Assembly: GCF_000482865.1 (NCBI RefSeq)
Contig: NZ_AXWW01000061.1
Coordinates: 1-44,019, forward strand
Origin: Actinokineospora inagensis DSM 44258
GTDB lineage: Bacteria > Actinomycetota > Actinomycetes > Mycobacteriales > Pseudonocardiaceae
DNA: 44,019 nt
Direction: 5' to 3'
Position numbers and translations under genes: made by a program. The number at the start of each line of letters is the position of its first letter. The stretch's first letter is position 1. Shown here piece after piece: positions 10,960 through 21,251 of this stretch. A model generated the notes under the pieces. That model searched no databases. It was not told the DNA's origin and was given only the letters and a program-made list of their open reading frames with translations.

Positions 10960-11768
10960 GCCCGCACGACCAGCTCGCGCAGCAGACCGCCCATGCCCTG
11001 GGCGGCGATCCGGCCCGCCTCCAGGACCTCCAGGTGGTTGAGCGGTTCGCCGGTGATGCCCGCGGCGAGGTTGGTGACCAGGGACAGCCCGAACACCTCG
11101 ACCCCGGCGGCGCGGGCGGCGATGGCCTCCAGCACGGTCGACATGCCGACCAGGCCCGCGCCCAGCACCCGCAGCATGGCGATCTCGGCGGGGGTCTCGA
11201 AGTGCGGGCCGGGCAACCCGGCGTAGACGGCTTCGACGAGCGTCGGGTCGATCTCCCGGGCGATCGCACGCAGCCGCGGCGAGTACAGGTCCGTGAGGTC
11301 GACGAACTCGGCGCCGACCAGCGGGGACCGCGCGGTCAGGTTCAGGTGGTCGCTGATCAGCACCGGCTGTCCGACCCGGACACCCTCCATCAGGCACCCG
11401 GCGGCGTTGGTCAGCACCACCGCCTTGACGCCGGTGGACGCGGCCGTGCGGACACCGTGGACGGCGCGGGCGACCCCGTGGCCCTCGTACAGGTGGGTGC
11501 GGCCCAAAAGGACCAACACCCGCTTGTCCCCCACCCGGATCGACCGCAGCGTGCCGCCGTGCCCCTGGACGGTGGGCACCAGGAACCCGGGCAGCTCGGC
11601 CATCGGCACCTCGGCCTCGGGTGTGCCGAGCTGGTCGACCGCGGGCCGCCAGCCGGAGCCGAGGACCAGCGCGATGTCGTGCTGCTCGGCCCCGGTCCGG
11701 TCGGCGATCGCCTTGGCCGCCTCGTCGGCGGCGTGGCGCGGGTCGGTGTCAACGTCGAGTGCGGTCAC
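10956..11768 (-). CDS. deoD: Purine nucleoside phosphorylase (trimeric type)
   Basis: 270 residues. It splits (deoxy)inosine and (deoxy)guanosine with phosphate into base and (deoxy)ribose 1-phosphate. Family motifs include the phosphate-binding GSGW (37-40), GRTHLYEGH (89-97), NAAG (121-124), the purine-site [10 protein letters not shown] with Glu201, VGMSTV and Asn243 in VTNLAAG. Length and motifs match the high-molecular-mass PNP type of actinobacteria (called deoD or punA). GTG 11768 overlaps the stop of the upstream membrane gene (GTGA), and its own stop overlaps the mutase start, so it is the third gene of a tightly coupled operon. Confidence 0.94.
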   Translation of the reverse strand: MTALDVDTDPRHAADEAAKAIADRTGAEQHDIALVLGSGWRPAVDQLGTPEAEVPMAELPGFLVPTVQGHGGTLRSIRVGDKRVLVLLGRTHLYEGHGVARAVHGVRTAASTGVKAVVLTNAAGCLMEGVRVGQPVLISDHLNLTARSPLVGAEFVDLTDLYSPRLRAIAREIDPTLVEAVYAGLPGPHFETPAEIAMLRVLGAGLVGMSTVLEAIAARAAGVEVFGLSLVTNLAAGITGEPLNHLEVLEAGRIAAQGMGGLLRELVVRA

Positions 11769-12211
11769 GCACCGGAGCCTACGCGTGACCGCGTACCCGG
11801 CGCGCGGAATCCCAGGCGCACCAGCAGGTACACCGGCAGTCCGATCGGCGACAGCAGGATCGTCAACACCAGGACCGGTGCCATCAGCAGCGGGTGGACG
11901 CCGCGTTCGCGGCTGTCCAGGTAGATCCACCGACCGATGAACAGGTCCCACGCCAACACCTGCGCCCACACCAGCGTCACCGCGTTGTCGTCGCGCAGGA
12001 AGTCGAGCCACTTCGCGAGGTCGGGGTTGGTGACGTCGGCCACGAGGGTGCCGAACACCGGGATCGCGGCGATCGCCCAGACGACCAGGCCGGGCAGCAC
12101 GATCAGCGGCGACCCGGCGATCCGCCGGGTCCAGGTCCAGGTGGGTGCGACGATCATCAACAGCCAGAACGGGGCGGCGACGGCGAACGCGAGGCTGAAC
12201 AGGGTGCTCAT
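11765..12211 (-). CDS. ABA4-like (DUF4281) membrane protein
   Basis: 148 residues with four predicted transmembrane segments, including [38 protein letters not shown] and [24 protein letters not shown]. The motifs [37 protein letters not shown] are characteristic of the ABA4-like family, first named for a plant protein needed for neoxanthin formation; the bacterial function is not established. The start overlaps the upstream gene's stop (ATGA) and its stop overlaps the PNP start. Coupling of an integral membrane protein of this family to purine salvage is unusual and may only reflect operon crowding. Confidence 0.8.
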   Translation of the reverse strand: MSTLFSLAFAVAAPFWLLMIVAPTWTWTRRIAGSPLIVLPGLVVWAIAAIPVFGTLVADVTNPDLAKWLDFLRDDNAVTLVWAQVLAWDLFIGRWIYLDSRERGVHPLLMAPVLVLTILLSPIGLPVYLLVRLGFRAPGTRSRVGSGA

Positions 12212-13110
12212 GCCGGGATCGGCTCCTTGGTCGGGGTCGGCGCGGGGTCCGACTTCCTGGTGCGGGCGGAGAGCAGGCCGAGCAGCACGCCGACGGCGAT
12301 CACCCCCGCCGCGAGACCGGTCTGCCAGTCCGGGTGGATGATCGACTGTCCGCGCAGCGCCTGCCAGGTGACCAGGACGACCACCCCGAGGTAGGCCAGG
12401 CTCGCCGTCCACACGATCCGGACACCGGCCCGCTCGGCCCGGCCGCGCAGGGCGATGGCCAGCAGCGGCAGCGCCTGCAGCGCGTGCATGCCGATGAAGT
12501 GGCCGATGCGCAGGTCGCCGCCGTCGACGCTCCAGCCGGTGAGCGGCAGACCGGGGCCGCCGTCGCGGACGCCGACGCTGTGCGCGCCGACGATGCCGTG
12601 CACCCCGCTGCTCGCGGTGGTCATCAGGATGCCGACGGCCATGCCGACCAGCGAGATGACCATGCCGAACCGGATGGCGAGCCGTTCCGGCCTGCTGCCC
12701 TCCTTGAGCGCGGCGATCCGGATGGTGAGCAGCAGGGTGGCCACCAGCAGCACGACCACGGTGCCGCCCATGATGTTGTAGAGCATGCCGTCGAGCGGGG
12801 TGGTGGCGTTGAAGTGGCTCTGCCTGCCGCGGACCACCTGCCCGATGATGATCACCATCTCCAGCAGCGCGCCCCCGATGAGCACGCCGGTGGTCACCCG
12901 CAGCCTGCGCGAGAGCCGCTCGGGCAGGGACAGCAGCCAGGCCCAACTGAGCCCGAAGGCGACGAACGAGATGCTGAACTTCAGCGGCTTGAGCCAGATC
13001 GGCGCGCCGAGCAGCACCCGGTCGTCGACGAGCAGCCCGATCAGCGAGGCCACCCCGGTGGCCGCCATCAGCGCGGTGAACAGCAATAACGGTCGGTACC
13101 AGGTTCGCAC
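12208..13110 (-). CDS. Polytopic membrane protein of unknown function
   Basis: 300 residues with about seven to eight hydrophobic helices. GTG start at 13110 preceded by GAGGGG. Conserved-looking polar features sit between helices: [13 protein letters not shown] near the start, [21 protein letters not shown] in the middle, and a His-rich stretch [16 protein letters not shown]. Such histidines in helices could bind haem or metal, but I cannot assign a family. It is the first gene of the operon, divergent from the second MerR regulator, which probably controls it. Confidence 0.75.
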   Translation of the reverse strand: MRTWYRPLLLFTALMAATGVASLIGLLVDDRVLLGAPIWLKPLKFSISFVAFGLSWAWLLSLPERLSRRLRVTTGVLIGGALLEMVIIIGQVVRGRQSHFNATTPLDGMLYNIMGGTVVVLLVATLLLTIRIAALKEGSRPERLAIRFGMVISLVGMAVGILMTTASSGVHGIVGAHSVGVRDGGPGLPLTGWSVDGGDLRIGHFIGMHALQALPLLAIALRGRAERAGVRIVWTASLAYLGVVVLVTWQALRGQSIIHPDWQTGLAAGVIAVGVLLGLLSARTRKSDPAPTPTKEPIPA

Positions 13111-13129
13111 GGTCGCCCCTCGGATTATG

Positions 13130-13166
13130 GATAGTAGTACTTGCTGCTATCGATAGGTACCCTATC
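13130..13166. promoter_or_regulatory. Divergent operator region with two inverted repeats
   Basis: GATAGTAG (13130-13137) faces CTGCTATC (13144-13151), 7 of 8 pairs. GATAGG (13152-13157) faces CCTATC (13161-13166), perfect with a TAC centre. Both share the half-site GATAG and lie between the membrane-protein operon and the MerR gene. They are the obvious candidate binding sites for the MerR protein. Confidence 0.65.
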
Positions 13167-13206
13167 CAGGCGTCGTTGTCGAGGGGTTTGGCGAACTGGA
13201 GGGCCG

Positions 13207-13881
13207 TTGCGGATCGGCGAGTTGAGCAAGCGGACCGGGGTGGCGGTACCGACCATCAAGTACTACCTGCGCGAGGGCCTGCTCCCCCCGGGCGAACGCA
13301 CCAGCCCCAACCAGGCCCGCTACGACGACGGCCACGTCCAGCGGCTGCGCCTGGTCCGCGCCCTGATCGACGTCGGCGGCCTGTCGGTGGCCAAGGTGCA
13401 GGAGATCCTGGCCACCGTCGACTCCCCCGACGACGACATCGACAAACGGCTCGGCGCCATGCAGCGGGCCGTGCTGCCCGCCCTGCCCGTGTCGACCCAC
13501 CCGGAGATGCAGGATGCCGCCGAGCAGGAGATCCTCGCCATGATCCGCGACCTCGGCTGGCGGCACGAGGGCCGCCACCCCGCGGTGACCGCGCTCGGCG
13601 CGCTGCTGGTGACCGCGCAGACCCTGGGGCACACCAGGTTCCTCGACCACGTCCGCCGCTACGCCGCCATCATGGAGACGATCGGCGTGGTCGACCTCGA
13701 CTACCTCGCCGGGCACACCGAACTCGACCAGGTCCTGGAGAGCGTCGTCGTCGGCACCGTGCTCGGCGACTCCGCCCTGCTCGCCCTGCGCCGCCTCGCC
13801 CAGACCAACGAGTCCGCCAAGCGCTACCCGCGGCTAGCCGCGGCCGAGGACGTGGAAGTCGGGTGCGATCCGGACGAATAG
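13207..13881 (+). CDS. MerR-family regulator
   Basis: 224 residues from TTG 13207 (GGAGGG just upstream; an in-frame TTG at 13141 is less likely). The DNA-binding domain is RIGELSKRTGVAVPTIKYYLREGLLPPG, with ARYDDGHVQRLRLVRAL as second helix region. The 150-residue C-terminal part is a helical effector domain unlike the short MerR upstream. The gene is divergent from the membrane-protein/PNP/mutase operon across paired GATAG inverted repeats. It therefore likely controls that operon, though the signal is unknown. The 3' end overlaps the 3' end of the kinase gene on the other strand by 48 bp. Confidence 0.88.
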   Translation: MRIGELSKRTGVAVPTIKYYLREGLLPPGERTSPNQARYDDGHVQRLRLVRALIDVGGLSVAKVQEILATVDSPDDDIDKRLGAMQRAVLPALPVSTHPEMQDAAEQEILAMIRDLGWRHEGRHPAVTALGALLVTAQTLGHTRFLDHVRRYAAIMETIGVVDLDYLAGHTELDQVLESVVVGTVLGDSALLALRRLAQTNESAKRYPRLAAAEDVEVGCDPDE

Positions 13882-15519
13882 GCCGCGCCTGCCGGTGTCC
13901 TCCTGGTCGATCGGCACCGTCACGCTGACCACCCACAGGTCCTTGTCGATGGGCAGCACGTTCGCTATCGACGTCCGGTTCACGTCGCTGCCGGACGACC
14001 CGGCGGGGGCGGTGTCCACGCTGCGGTAGGTCAACTGCGTGCCCGGCTCGGCCGCCCCGGCGCCCGGTTGGCCGGTGTCCAACTGCATCGACCCGACGAC
14101 CCGGTACTTCGGCGTCCGTCCGGCGAGGACGCGCAGGTACTGCTCGACGGTGTACTTCGGGTAGAAGTTCGGGAACCGCTCGACCACGACCTCCGAGGTG
14201 CCGTCCGGGGACACCCAGTGCACGCGGGTGCTGTTCGGCACGGTCTTGGCGGTGCGCTGCTCGACGAACTTCACCCAGTCACCGGGGACCGGGATGGTGA
14301 ACCCGCCGCCCTGCTCGCCCGCCAGCGTGGCCGCGTCGCCGGTGCGCGGCACCAGGTCGCGCAGCGGCGCGGCGGCCTGGACGGACGGGGCCGGTGCGCC
14401 GAACGGCAGCAGGGGTTGACCGCCGACCGCTCGGGTCAGGGCGAACCCGCCGACCACGGCCACGATGAACAGCACGACCGCGGCCGCGCCGAGGCCGACC
14501 ATCTCAAGTGGACCGCGCCGGGCCACCACCGGGGCGAACGGGAGCGGGCCGGGGGCGGCGGCCAGCGGGGTGCCGGTTTCCGTTGGCGCGTCGAGGGAAA
14601 CGGCCGGTCGGGTGATGACGGTGCGCTCGGCGTCGGGTTCCGGGTCGAGCCGGAAGCTCTCGTAGACCGGGCTGCCGGGGGCGGGCATCAGCGGGTACAG
14701 GTGGTCGCGGACCTCGCGCAGGGTCATCCGGGCGGTGGGATCCTTCACCATCAGCCCGGTGATCACCGCGCGCAGCGGGCCGTCGTGCGCGGGCAGTGGG
14801 ACCTCGCCGTTGACCACCTCGTTGACAATCTCCATCGCCGGGGCGTCCACGTCGTACGGGGCGTGGCCCTCGACGGCGGCGAACAGGGTGGCGCCCAGGC
14901 CCCACAGGTCGGCCTGCGGGGTGACCTGGCCGCCGGAGGCGATCTCCGGGGCGATGTAGCAGGGCGAGCCGAGCATGATGCCGGTGCTGGTCAGCGTCCG
15001 CTCGGAGACGTTGCGGGCGATGCCGAAGTCGGTGAGCTTGACCTGCCCGTCCGGGCCGACCAGCACGTTGCCCGGCTTCACGTCCCGGTGCACCACCCCG
15101 GCGGCGTGCGCGGCGGTGAGCCCGGCGGCGACCGCGTGCCCGACCACGGCGGCCTGCTCGACGTCGAGCGGCCCGTTGGCGGTGACCAGGTCGGCCAGGC
15201 TGGTCGCGATCATGTACTCCATGACCACGAACGGCTCGTCCCCCTCGCGGGCGACGTCGTGCAGGATGATCACGTTGGGGTGGGACACGACGGCGATCGC
15301 CCGCGCCTCGCGCAGGGTCCGCTCGCGCAGCTCCTCGATCTCGGTGTCGTCGGCGGGCAGCCGGACCTGCTTCACCGCGACCGGGCGGCGCAGCAGCTCG
15401 TCGTGGGCCTCCCAGACCGTGCCCATCGAGCCCTGGCCGAGCTGCTTGCGCAGCCGGTAGCGCCCGGCGACCAGGCGCGGCTCGGGTTCGGGGGCGGACT
15501 CGGACGGCACGGGGTGCAT
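13834..15519 (-). CDS. Membrane-anchored serine/threonine protein kinase
   Basis: 561 residues. A PknB-type kinase domain covers about 18-275: glycine loop GQGSMG (28-33), catalytic Lys50, HRDVKPGN with Asp146, and DFG at 164-166. A Pro/Ala linker follows, then one transmembrane helix at about 341-362, and an extracellular domain of ~200 residues that is not a PASTA repeat. That domain (GFTIPVPGDWVKF, then MQLDTGQPG) resembles the lipoprotein-like sensor domains of other actinobacterial kinases. ATG 15519 was chosen; GTG 15525 is possible. It is divergent from mutA. Substrates are unknown. Confidence 0.92.
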   Translation of the reverse strand: MHPVPSESAPEPEPRLVAGRYRLRKQLGQGSMGTVWEAHDELLRRPVAVKQVRLPADDTEIEELRERTLREARAIAVVSHPNVIILHDVAREGDEPFVVMEYMIATSLADLVTANGPLDVEQAAVVGHAVAAGLTAAHAAGVVHRDVKPGNVLVGPDGQVKLTDFGIARNVSERTLTSTGIMLGSPCYIAPEIASGGQVTPQADLWGLGATLFAAVEGHAPYDVDAPAMEIVNEVVNGEVPLPAHDGPLRAVITGLMVKDPTARMTLREVRDHLYPLMPAPGSPVYESFRLDPEPDAERTVITRPAVSLDAPTETGTPLAAAPGPLPFAPVVARRGPLEMVGLGAAAVVLFIVAVVGGFALTRAVGGQPLLPFGAPAPSVQAAAPLRDLVPRTGDAATLAGEQGGGFTIPVPGDWVKFVEQRTAKTVPNSTRVHWVSPDGTSEVVVERFPNFYPKYTVEQYLRVLAGRTPKYRVVGSMQLDTGQPGAGAAEPGTQLTYRSVDTAPAGSSGSDVNRTSIANVLPIDKDLWVVSVTVPIDQEDTGRRGLFVRIAPDFHVLGRG

Positions 15520-15650
15520 TGTCACCCACCCGGGGGTTCGGCACGGGTGAAAACCCGAAGGTGGCCATCGGCGTACCCACCGGTAACCGCGACGTGCCTC
15601 ACACCGGGGCCACCTGGTGCGCACGCGCGGTTTCCGTAGCATCGCAGGGT

Positions 15651-17480
15651 ATGACGGCCCCCGACGAGCTGGTCCTGGCAGGCGAGTTCCCCGCCGCCGA
15701 CCATTTCCGCTGGCAGGAGCTGGTCGAGCGGGTGCTGCGCCGCGCGGACGCGGTCCCGCAAGACCACCTCGGACCGGTCGAGGACCTGCTCTCGACCGGC
15801 ACTTACGACGGTCTGACGCTGAAGCCGCTCTATACCTCCGCTGAAGCGCCGACGACGTTCCCTGGGCTGCCGCCGTTCACCCGGGGGTCCCGACCGGACG
15901 GTCACGTCGCCGCGGGCTGGGACGTCCGGCAGCGGCACGCCGATCCCGCGACCACCGGCCAGGTGCTGCTGTCCGACCTGGAGCACGGCGTCACGTCGCT
16001 GTGGCTGGTGGCGGGCGCCGAGGGCATCCCGATCGGCGACCTCGGCACGGTCCTGCACGACGTCTACCTCGACCTCGCCCCGGTGACCCTGGAAGCCGGG
16101 GCCGATTTCCGCGCCGCCGCCGACGAGTTCCTGCGGCTGCACGCCGAGAAGGGCATTCCGGACGGCGAGGTCCGCGGCAACCTGGGCGCCGATCCCCTTG
16201 GCTGGCAGGCGCGGACGGGTCTGCCGGTCGACCTGGCCGCCGCCACCGAGCTGGTTAACACCCGTTATCCCAGGTTGCGGACGTTCGTGGTGGACGGCCT
16301 GCCCTACCACCGGGCGGGCGGGTCGGACGCCGAGGAACTGGGTGCCGCGCTGGCCGCCGCCGTCGCCTACCTGCGCGCGCTGACCGACGCCGGGTTCGAC
16401 GTCGACACCGCGGTGGGGCAACTGGAGTTCCGGTTCGCCGCGACCGCCGACCAGTTCGGCACGATCGCCAAGTTCCGCGCGGCGCGCAGGCTGTGGTCGC
16501 GGGTGACCGAGGTGGTGGGAGCGCGACCGGTCGGCCAGGTCCAGCACGCGGTGACCTCGCCCGCGATGATCACCGCGCGCGATCCCTGGGTGAACATGCT
16601 GCGCACGACGCTGGCGTGTTTCGCCGCCGGGGTCGGCGGGGCGGACGCGGTGACCGTGCTGCCGTTCGACTCCGCGATCGGCCTGCCGGACGCGTTCGCC
16701 CGCCGGATCGCCCGCAACACCCAGGCGGTGCTGCTGGAGGAGTCCAAACTGGCGGGCGTGATCGACCCGGCGGGCGGGTCCTGGTACGTCGAGACGCGGA
16801 CCGAGGAGTTGGCGCGGGCGGCGTGGTCGTGGTTCCAGGACATCGAGCGCGCGGGCGGGACTGCGGCGGCGCTGGCGTCCGGTCTGGTGGCCGACCGGCT
16901 CGCCGCCACCTGGGAACGGCGCGGCGCGAACCTGGCCACCCGGACCGACCCGATCACCGGCGTCAGCGAGTTCCCCAACCTGGCCGAGCGCGCGCCGGTC
17001 CGCCCGGCGCCGCCCGAGCGCGCGGGCGGCGGCCTCCCGGCGCACCGCTACGCCGAGGCGTATGAGGACCTGCGCGACCGGTCCGACCGGGTGCTCGCCG
17101 ACACCGGCGCCCGGCCCCGGGTCTTCCTCGCCACGCTCGGCCCGGTCGCCGCGCACACCGCGCGGGCGTCGTTCGCGGCGAACCTGTTCCAGGCGGGCGG
17201 GATCGAGACGCCCACCGGCGGCGTGCTCACCGACGCCGAGACCGCCGTCGCCCGGTTCGCCGAGAGCGGCGCGGCCGTGGTCTGCCTGTGCGGCTCGGAG
17301 AAGTCCTACGCCGAGCTGGCCGAACCGGTCGCGCGGGCGCTGAGGGCCGCGGGCGCGACGCGGGTGCTGTTGGCGGGACCAGCCCGCGAACTGTCCGAAG
17401 TGGACGGATTCGTGTTCACCGGCTGCGACGCGCTCGCCGTCCTGCGCGACACCCTGCGGACCCTGGGAGTCCCGGCATGA
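15651..17480 (+). CDS. mutA: Methylmalonyl-CoA mutase small subunit
   Basis: 609 residues. With MutB it forms the heterodimer that converts methylmalonyl-CoA to succinyl-CoA. The small subunit keeps the barrel and a B12-like C-terminal domain but lacks the cobalt-ligating D-x-H-x-x-G: the corresponding region reads [19 protein letters not shown] conserved mutase motif ([20 protein letters not shown]) is present. ATG 15651; TAGCAT at 15637-15642 lies 8 nt upstream and could be a -10 giving a leaderless message. Its stop overlaps the mutB start (ATGA at 17477-17480). Confidence 0.95.
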   Translation: MTAPDELVLAGEFPAADHFRWQELVERVLRRADAVPQDHLGPVEDLLSTGTYDGLTLKPLYTSAEAPTTFPGLPPFTRGSRPDGHVAAGWDVRQRHADPATTGQVLLSDLEHGVTSLWLVAGAEGIPIGDLGTVLHDVYLDLAPVTLEAGADFRAAADEFLRLHAEKGIPDGEVRGNLGADPLGWQARTGLPVDLAAATELVNTRYPRLRTFVVDGLPYHRAGGSDAEELGAALAAAVAYLRALTDAGFDVDTAVGQLEFRFAATADQFGTIAKFRAARRLWSRVTEVVGARPVGQVQHAVTSPAMITARDPWVNMLRTTLACFAAGVGGADAVTVLPFDSAIGLPDAFARRIARNTQAVLLEESKLAGVIDPAGGSWYVETRTEELARAAWSWFQDIERAGGTAAALASGLVADRLAATWERRGANLATRTDPITGVSEFPNLAERAPVRPAPPERAGGGLPAHRYAEAYEDLRDRSDRVLADTGARPRVFLATLGPVAAHTARASFAANLFQAGGIETPTGGVLTDAETAVARFAESGAAVVCLCGSEKSYAELAEPVARALRAAGATRVLLAGPARELSEVDGFVFTGCDALAVLRDTLRTLGVPA

Positions 17481-19657
17481 GCATCCCCGACTTCAGCACC
17501 GTCGACCTCGGCTCTCCCGGTCCGGTCTCCGCCGCGGACTGGCGGGCCGCGCTGCGGGCCGAGACCGGGAAGGACGCCGACGCCCTCACCTGGGAGACGC
17601 CCGAGGGCATCGGGATCAAGCCGGTCTACTCGGCCGAGGACACCGCCGGGCTCGACTTCCTCGGCACCTACCCGGGGATCGCGCCCTACCTGCGCGGGCC
17701 GTACCCGACGATGTACGTGAACCAGCCGTGGACGATCCGCCAGTACGCCGGGTTCTCCACCGCCGAGGAGTCCAACGCCTTCTACCGCCGCAACCTCGCC
17801 GCGGGCCAGAAGGGGCTCTCGGTCGCGTTCGACCTGGCCACCCACCGCGGCTACGACTCCGACCACCCGCGCGTGGCCGGTGACGTCGGCATGGCGGGCG
17901 TGGCGATCGACTCCATCTACGACATGCGGCAACTGTTCGACGGCATCCCGCTGGACAAGATGAGCGTGTCGATGACGATGAACGGCGCGGTGCTGCCGGT
18001 GCTCGCGCTCTACGTGGTGGCCGCCGAGGAGCAGGGGGTGGCGCCGGGACAGTTGGCGGGGACCATCCAGAACGACATCCTCAAGGAGTTCATGGTCCGC
18101 AACACCTACATCTACCCGCCGGGCCCGTCGATGCGGATCATCTCCGACATCTTCGCGTTCACCTCGCGGCACATGCCCAAGTACAACTCGATCTCGATCT
18201 CCGGCTACCACATGCAGGAGGCCGGGGCGACCGCCGACCTGGAACTGGCGTACACGCTGGCCGACGGGGTCGAGTACCTGCGGGCGGGCCGCGACGCCGG
18301 GCTGGACGTGGACCGGTTCGCGCCGCGGCTGTCGTTCTTCTGGGCGATCGGGATGAACTTCTTCATGGAGGTCGCCAAGCTGCGCGCGGCCCGGCTGCTC
18401 TGGGCCAAGCTGGTGAAGGGCTTCGACCCGGCCGACCAGAAGTCGCTGAGCCTGCGCACGCACTGCCAGACCTCCGGCTGGTCGCTGACCGCGCAGGACG
18501 TCTACAACAACGTGATCCGCACCTGCGTCGAGGCGATGGCCGCCACCCAGGGCCACACCCAGTCGCTGCACACCAACGCGCTGGACGAGGCGCTGGCGCT
18601 GCCGACCGACTTCTCCGCGCGGATCGCCCGCAACACGCAACTGCTGCTGCAGCAGGAATCCGGCACCACCAGGGTGATCGACCCGTGGGGCGGCAGCGCC
18701 TTCGTCGAACGGCTCACCCACGAGCTGGCGCACAAAGCCTGGGGGCACATCGCCGAGGTCGAGGCCGCGGGCGGGATGGCCAAGGCGATCGACGCGGGCA
18801 TCCCGAAGCTGCGCATCGAAGAGGCGGCCGCGCGCACCCAGGCCAGGATCGACTCCGGTCGGCAGCCGGTGATCGGGGTCAACAAGTACCGGCTGACCGA
18901 CGACGAGCAGATCGACGTGCTCAAGGTCGACAACGCCGGTGTCCGGGCGCAGCAGTTGGCCAAGCTGGCGCGGCTGCGCGCCGAACGCGACAGCGAGGTG
19001 GTGAACGCCAAGCTCGACGCGCTGACCCGGGCCGCGGGCGCCGACGGGAACCTGCTGGAGCTGGCCATCGACGCGGCGCGGGCGAAGGCGACGGTCGGCG
19101 AGATCTCCGAGGCGCTGGGCAAGGTCTGGGGTCGGCACTCGGCGCAGATCCGTACCATCTCCGGGGTGTACCGGGACGAGGTCGGTCAGGTGTCCAATGT
19201 GGAGCAAGCGCGGGCCGTGGTGGCCGCGTTCGCCGACGCCGACGGGCGGCGGCCGCGGATCCTGGTCGCCAAGATGGGCCAGGACGGGCACGACCGCGGC
19301 CAGAAGGTGATCGCCACCGCGTTCGCCGACCTCGGCTTCGACGTCGACGTCGGCCCGCTGTTCTCCACCCCGGGCGAGGTCGCCCGGCAGGCCGTCGAGG
19401 CCGACGTGCACATCGTCGGGGTCAACTCGCTGGCCGCCGGTCACCTGACCCTGGTGCCCGCGCTGCGCGCGGAACTGGCCGAGCTGGGCCGGGACGACAT
19501 CATGATCGTCGTCGGTGGCGTCATCCCGCCGCAGGACTTCGCCGAGCTGCGCGCCGCCGGGGCCGCCGCGATCTTCCCGCCCGGCACCGTGATCGCCGAC
19601 GCCGCCACCGAGCTGCTGCGCACCCTGGCCGACCAGCACGGACACCGGCTTGGCTAA
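17477..19657 (+). CDS. mutB: Methylmalonyl-CoA mutase large, catalytic subunit
   Basis: 726 residues. It carries the adenosylcobalamin-dependent active site. The barrel shows [19 protein letters not shown] and [20 protein letters not shown], with substrate and radical-handling residues. The C-terminal B12 domain has Asp603-x-His605-x-x-Gly608 in [20 protein letters not shown], the lower cobalt ligand motif. It follows mutA with a 4-bp overlap and precedes meaB with an 8-bp overlap, so all three are likely co-translated. Pathway: propionyl-CoA (odd-chain fatty acids, Val, Ile, Met) to succinyl-CoA, or the reverse to supply precursors for polyketides. Confidence 0.97.
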   Translation: MSIPDFSTVDLGSPGPVSAADWRAALRAETGKDADALTWETPEGIGIKPVYSAEDTAGLDFLGTYPGIAPYLRGPYPTMYVNQPWTIRQYAGFSTAEESNAFYRRNLAAGQKGLSVAFDLATHRGYDSDHPRVAGDVGMAGVAIDSIYDMRQLFDGIPLDKMSVSMTMNGAVLPVLALYVVAAEEQGVAPGQLAGTIQNDILKEFMVRNTYIYPPGPSMRIISDIFAFTSRHMPKYNSISISGYHMQEAGATADLELAYTLADGVEYLRAGRDAGLDVDRFAPRLSFFWAIGMNFFMEVAKLRAARLLWAKLVKGFDPADQKSLSLRTHCQTSGWSLTAQDVYNNVIRTCVEAMAATQGHTQSLHTNALDEALALPTDFSARIARNTQLLLQQESGTTRVIDPWGGSAFVERLTHELAHKAWGHIAEVEAAGGMAKAIDAGIPKLRIEEAAARTQARIDSGRQPVIGVNKYRLTDDEQIDVLKVDNAGVRAQQLAKLARLRAERDSEVVNAKLDALTRAAGADGNLLELAIDAARAKATVGEISEALGKVWGRHSAQIRTISGVYRDEVGQVSNVEQARAVVAAFADADGRRPRILVAKMGQDGHDRGQKVIATAFADLGFDVDVGPLFSTPGEVARQAVEADVHIVGVNSLAAGHLTLVPALRAELAELGRDDIMIVVGGVIPPQDFAELRAAGAAAIFPPGTVIADAATELLRTLADQHGHRLG

Positions 19658-20648
19658 AGCGGTCGACATCGACGCCTACGCCGAGGGCGTGCTCGCCGCC
19701 GACCGCGGCCTGCTCTCGCGCGCGATCACCCTCGTCGAGTCGCGCCGCCCGGACCACCGGGAGCTCGCCCAGCGCCTGCTGGTCGAGCTGCTGCCGCACG
19801 CGGGCGGCGCGCACCGGGTCGGCGTCACCGGGGTGCCGGGGGTGGGCAAGTCGACCTTCATCGACGCCCTCGGCACCACCCTGACCGCGGCAGGCCACCG
19901 GGTCGCGGTCCTCGCGGTCGACCCGTCGTCCACCCGCACCGGCGGCAGCATCCTCGGCGACAAGACCCGGATGTCCCGCCTGGCCGTCGACCCGGCGGCC
20001 TTCATCCGGCCGTCGCCGACGTCCGGCACCCTCGGCGGGGTCGCCAGGGCCACCCGGGAGACCATCGTGCTGATGGAGGCCGCGGGCTACGACACGGTGC
20101 TGGTCGAGACGGTCGGCGTCGGCCAGTCCGAGACGACCGTCGCCAACATGGTCGACTGCTTCCTGTTCCTCACCTTGGCCCGAACGGGTGACCAACTGCA
20201 GGGGATCAAGAAGGGCGTCCTGGAGCTGGCGGACGTCATCGCGGTCAACAAGGCCGACGGCGACCACGCGATCGAGGCGGGCAAGGCCGCCCGTGAACTC
20301 GCAGGCGCGCTGCGGCTGCTGCGCAACCCGGACGCGACCTGGCAGCCGCCGGTGCTGACCTGTAGCGGGCAGCAGGGCACCGGCCTCGACGAGCTGTGGG
20401 ACCAGGTCAACCGGCACCACGACGCGCTGTCGGCCACCGGTGAGCTGGCCGAGAAGCGCAGGCAGCAGCAGGTGGACTGGACCTGGGCGATGGTCAGGGA
20501 CACCCTGCTGTCCCGGCTGCACGACCACCCGGCGGTCCGCGCGCTGACCCCCGACCTGGAGCGCGAGGTCCGCGCGGGCACCCTCACCGCCACCCTGGCC
20601 GCTGAGCGCATCCTGGCGGCCTTCGCCGACCCCGACCCGACCGGGTGA
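19650..20648 (+). CDS. meaB: Methylmalonyl-CoA mutase-associated GTPase
   Basis: 332 residues. This G3E-family GTPase guards and reloads MutB with intact cofactor. Motifs: Walker [10 protein letters not shown] (61-69), SIDPSS-like DPSSTRTGG after the second strand, a [10 protein letters not shown] switch region (about 152-161) and NKAD (200-203) for guanine. It begins with TTG 19650, which overlaps the end of mutB, consistent with strict co-expression. Older annotations call this family ArgK, a kinase name now considered wrong. Confidence 0.95.
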   Translation: MAKAVDIDAYAEGVLAADRGLLSRAITLVESRRPDHRELAQRLLVELLPHAGGAHRVGVTGVPGVGKSTFIDALGTTLTAAGHRVAVLAVDPSSTRTGGSILGDKTRMSRLAVDPAAFIRPSPTSGTLGGVARATRETIVLMEAAGYDTVLVETVGVGQSETTVANMVDCFLFLTLARTGDQLQGIKKGVLELADVIAVNKADGDHAIEAGKAARELAGALRLLRNPDATWQPPVLTCSGQQGTGLDELWDQVNRHHDALSATGELAEKRRQQQVDWTWAMVRDTLLSRLHDHPAVRALTPDLEREVRAGTLTATLAAERILAAFADPDPTG

Positions 20649-20759
20649 GGCGGGTACCACCACCGGTCGACCGGAGCGCACCCCGTTCGGCCTTCGCGGA
20701 CAGTGACCGGGCCGACTAACCTGGTGACCGATCCGCTCCCCGACCTGGAGGGCCGCCAC

Positions 20760-21065
20760 GTGTCCGTCCGTCCGTCTCGGTTGCTGCCCGCGTTGTTCCT
20801 GGGCGTCCTGCTGGCGCTGGGCGCCGGGATCGCCACGGCTCCCGGCGCGCTCGCCCAGCCGGTCGCGGCCACCGGCGTGAGTGCGGGGGTGGGTGCGGTG
20901 GCGCTGCAGCCGACCGCGCCGTCGGTCGACATCACCCCCGCGCCGACGCAGAACGACAAGGACAAGGCGAAGAACAAGCTCGTCGTGGGCGTGGTCGCGG
21001 TCGTGCTGCTCGCGATCGTGATCTACGGGAACCGGGTGCGGGCCAAGCGGCGGAAGAAGGGCTGA
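20760..21065 (+). CDS. Small membrane-anchored protein with signal peptide
   Basis: 101 residues from GTG 20760, with GGAGG 8 nt upstream. A signal-like hydrophobic segment (LLPALFLGVLLALGAGIATAPGALA) is followed by ~45 residues outside the cell, rich in Ala, Pro and Thr. A C-terminal transmembrane helix (LVVGVVAVVLLAIVIYG) and the basic tail NRVRAKRRKKG follow. The tail sits inside the cell. It carries no LPxTG or cysteine. I do not recognise the family; such small bitopic proteins occur often in Pseudonocardiaceae. Confidence 0.7.
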   Translation: MSVRPSRLLPALFLGVLLALGAGIATAPGALAQPVAATGVSAGVGAVALQPTAPSVDITPAPTQNDKDKAKNKLVVGVVAVVLLAIVIYGNRVRAKRRKKG

Positions 21066-21251
21066 CCGCTGGACCACCGGTCATCTTGATCAACTAACCA
21101 GTGCGGACGAAACCCCGCCGACCGTTGGTCGCAGCCGCGCTACCGCGGACCGTACGGCGCCCGAATCGGCGCTGAGTGACCCCCGCCATAGGGCAGGATC
21201 GTGGCAAATGGAAACCGCAACCACGATCGAGTCCATCGCCGGAGGGGTCGC
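21066..21251. other. Intergenic region with an 8-bp inverted repeat
   Basis: The repeat GATCGTGG (21197-21204) faces CCACGATC (21221-21228) with a 16-nt centre, about 25 bp ahead of the M20 gene's start. It may be an operator for that gene or a hairpin in its leader. Nothing else is visible. Confidence 0.45.

Noticed and set aside
17306..19669. 787-residue minus-strand open frame over mutB
   Set aside because: Lies opposite mutB, whose motifs are unmistakable; no family features in the antisense frame.
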